64,000 nucleotides of DNA, from assembly GCA_016712745.1 (NCBI GenBank), contig JADJQN010000004.1, forward strand, positions 372,001 to 436,000. The letters are read 5' to 3'. Below the pieces are notes generated by a model. It was not told where the DNA came from. It did no database searches and saw only the letters and a program-made list of their open reading frames with translations. Source of the DNA: Sandaracinaceae bacterium (GTDB taxonomy: Bacteria > Myxococcota_A > Polyangia > Polyangiales > JADJQN01). Of the stretch, positions 63,388 through 64,000 are shown piece after piece. The translations under genes were made by a program, and so were the position numbers. The stretch's first letter is position 1. Each line of letters opens with the position of its first letter.

Positions 63388-64000
63388 ATGGTCTCGCGCA
63401 TGCTTCGAAGCTCGCGCCCCAAACCTCTGCATACGCTTACGAAATACGACCTAGGAATGGACGCTGAGTCCATCAAGGTCTCCATCGCCAATCACGTCGA
63501 GTACACACTTGGCAAAGACGAGTACTCGCTGACAGCGCGCGATGTGATGTGGTCCGTCGCCAGAGCTTCGCGCGATCGCATGATGGACCGCTGGACCAAG
63601 ACGCAGCAGGGCTACTACGACGACGACGTGAAGCGCGTCTATTACCTGTCGATGGAATACTTGCTTGGACGCTTGCTCCGCGATGGCTTGTTGAATCTGG
63701 GCATCCTGGAAGAGACGCGCGCGGCGCTGAAAGACATCGGCGTCGAGCTCGACGAGATTGTCGAACAAGAACCCGATCCCGGTCTCGGCAACGGGGGCCT
63801 CGGGCGCTTGGCTGCATGCTTTTTGGATTCGATGGCGACGCTGGGACTGCCGGCGGTCGGCTACGGCATTCGCTACGACTACGGAATCTTCCGGCAGACG
63901 ATTGTGGACGGCGCGCAGGTCGAACAGCCGGACAACTGGCTCGCGTTTGGCAGCCCATGGGAAATCTCGCGACCCGATCACTTGCACAAGATTAAGTTCA
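63388..64000 (+). CDS. glgP: Glycogen/starch phosphorylase, N-terminal part, cut by the right edge
   Basis: A frame open to the window end, encoding about 204 residues. Start at ATG 63388 (MVSRMLRSSRPKPLHTLTK); an ATG at 63352 and one at 63457 are in frame. It shows the typical N-terminus: YTLGKDEYSLTARDVMWSVA, YDDDVKRVYYLSMEYLLGR, and GNGGLGRLAACFLDSMATL, all strong GlgP marks, followed by GYGIRYDYGIFRQTIVDG. The PLP Lys lies in the missing C-terminal half. The enzyme releases glucose-1-phosphate from glycogen; the broken phosphohexomutase at 29889-31621 could act next in that route. Confidence 0.95.
   Translation, partial: MVSRMLRSSRPKPLHTLTKYDLGMDAESIKVSIANHVEYTLGKDEYSLTARDVMWSVARASRDRMMDRWTKTQQGYYDDDVKRVYYLSMEYLLGRLLRDGLLNLGILEETRAALKDIGVELDEIVEQEPDPGLGNGGLGRLAACFLDSMATLGLPAVGYGIRYDYGIFRQTIVDGAQVEQPDNWLAFGSPWEISRPDHLHKIKF

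Overview
The window reads as a chromosomal segment of a high-GC, Gram-negative, predatory-type deltaproteobacterium, most likely Myxococcota (Polyangia/Sandaracinus-like). The pointers are about thirteen predicted lipoproteins, many with Asp-Ala-Gly linkers after the lipobox; FHA, PP2C and Ser/Thr-kinase signalling; an AgmX/PglI-type C-terminal domain; and Cys-rich or beta-rich surface proteins. The taxon is an inference: there is no rRNA or marker gene here to settle it.

Layout. 0-6.5 kb: a CBS-domain protein cut by the left edge, a Cys-rich lipoprotein, a frameshifted lipoprotein, a YbaK-type deacylase, a gene broken by an in-frame TGA, a multi-Kazal lipoprotein and a small lipoprotein. 6.5-9.3 kb: a tightly packed acyltransferase / AAA ATPase / beta-CASP nuclease operon. 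9.5-18.9 kb: an accessory region. A 1.25-kb segment occurs twice at about 99% identity. Two 47-base copies of the 3' half of a tRNA-Thr(CGT) gene lie upstream of the intact tRNA at 18.8 kb, in the geometry expected of a tRNA-targeted genomic island. Inside are truncated genes, an ISL3 transposase remnant and a three-gene operon of a secreted metzincin-like protease and two lipoproteins.

19-23.8 kb: GST, threonine aldolase, a TPR lipoprotein, a CAP lipoprotein, a possible structured RNA and an outer-membrane-type protein. 23.9-29.1 kb: an operon of double-FHA zinc-ribbon protein, PP2C phosphatase with a PEGA domain, FHA-membrane protein and TPR/AgmX-type protein. 29.2-38 kb: a frameshifted phosphohexomutase, a truncated haemoglobin, a minus-strand three-part acyl-CoA carboxylase plus enoyl-CoA hydratase operon, and small membrane/YbjQ proteins. 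38-43 kb: a 1643-residue lipoprotein with ten Calx-beta-like repeats and a TolB-like propeller. 43-56 kb: Kup, a PaaZ/BoxD-type aldehyde dehydrogenase, then a likely six-gene minus-strand operon (aminopeptidase P, peptide deformylase, YggX, membrane MutS-like ATPase, large protein kinase, P5C dehydrogenase). 56-64 kb: class II aldolase and mtnA, a degraded small gene, a lipoprotein, a five-haem cytochrome c broken by TAA, exonuclease III, patatin, a lipid kinase, a parvulin lipoprotein and the start of glycogen phosphorylase.

Several genes carry a single frameshift or internal stop (about 3.19, 4.59, 31.24, 57.6-57.8 and 59.31 kb). Some sit in short homopolymers and could be sequence errors; others look like real decay. 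The best candidates for unexplored biology are the tRNA-Thr island with its protease/lipoprotein operon, the FHA-PP2C-PEGA operon, and the acyltransferase/AAA/beta-CASP operon.
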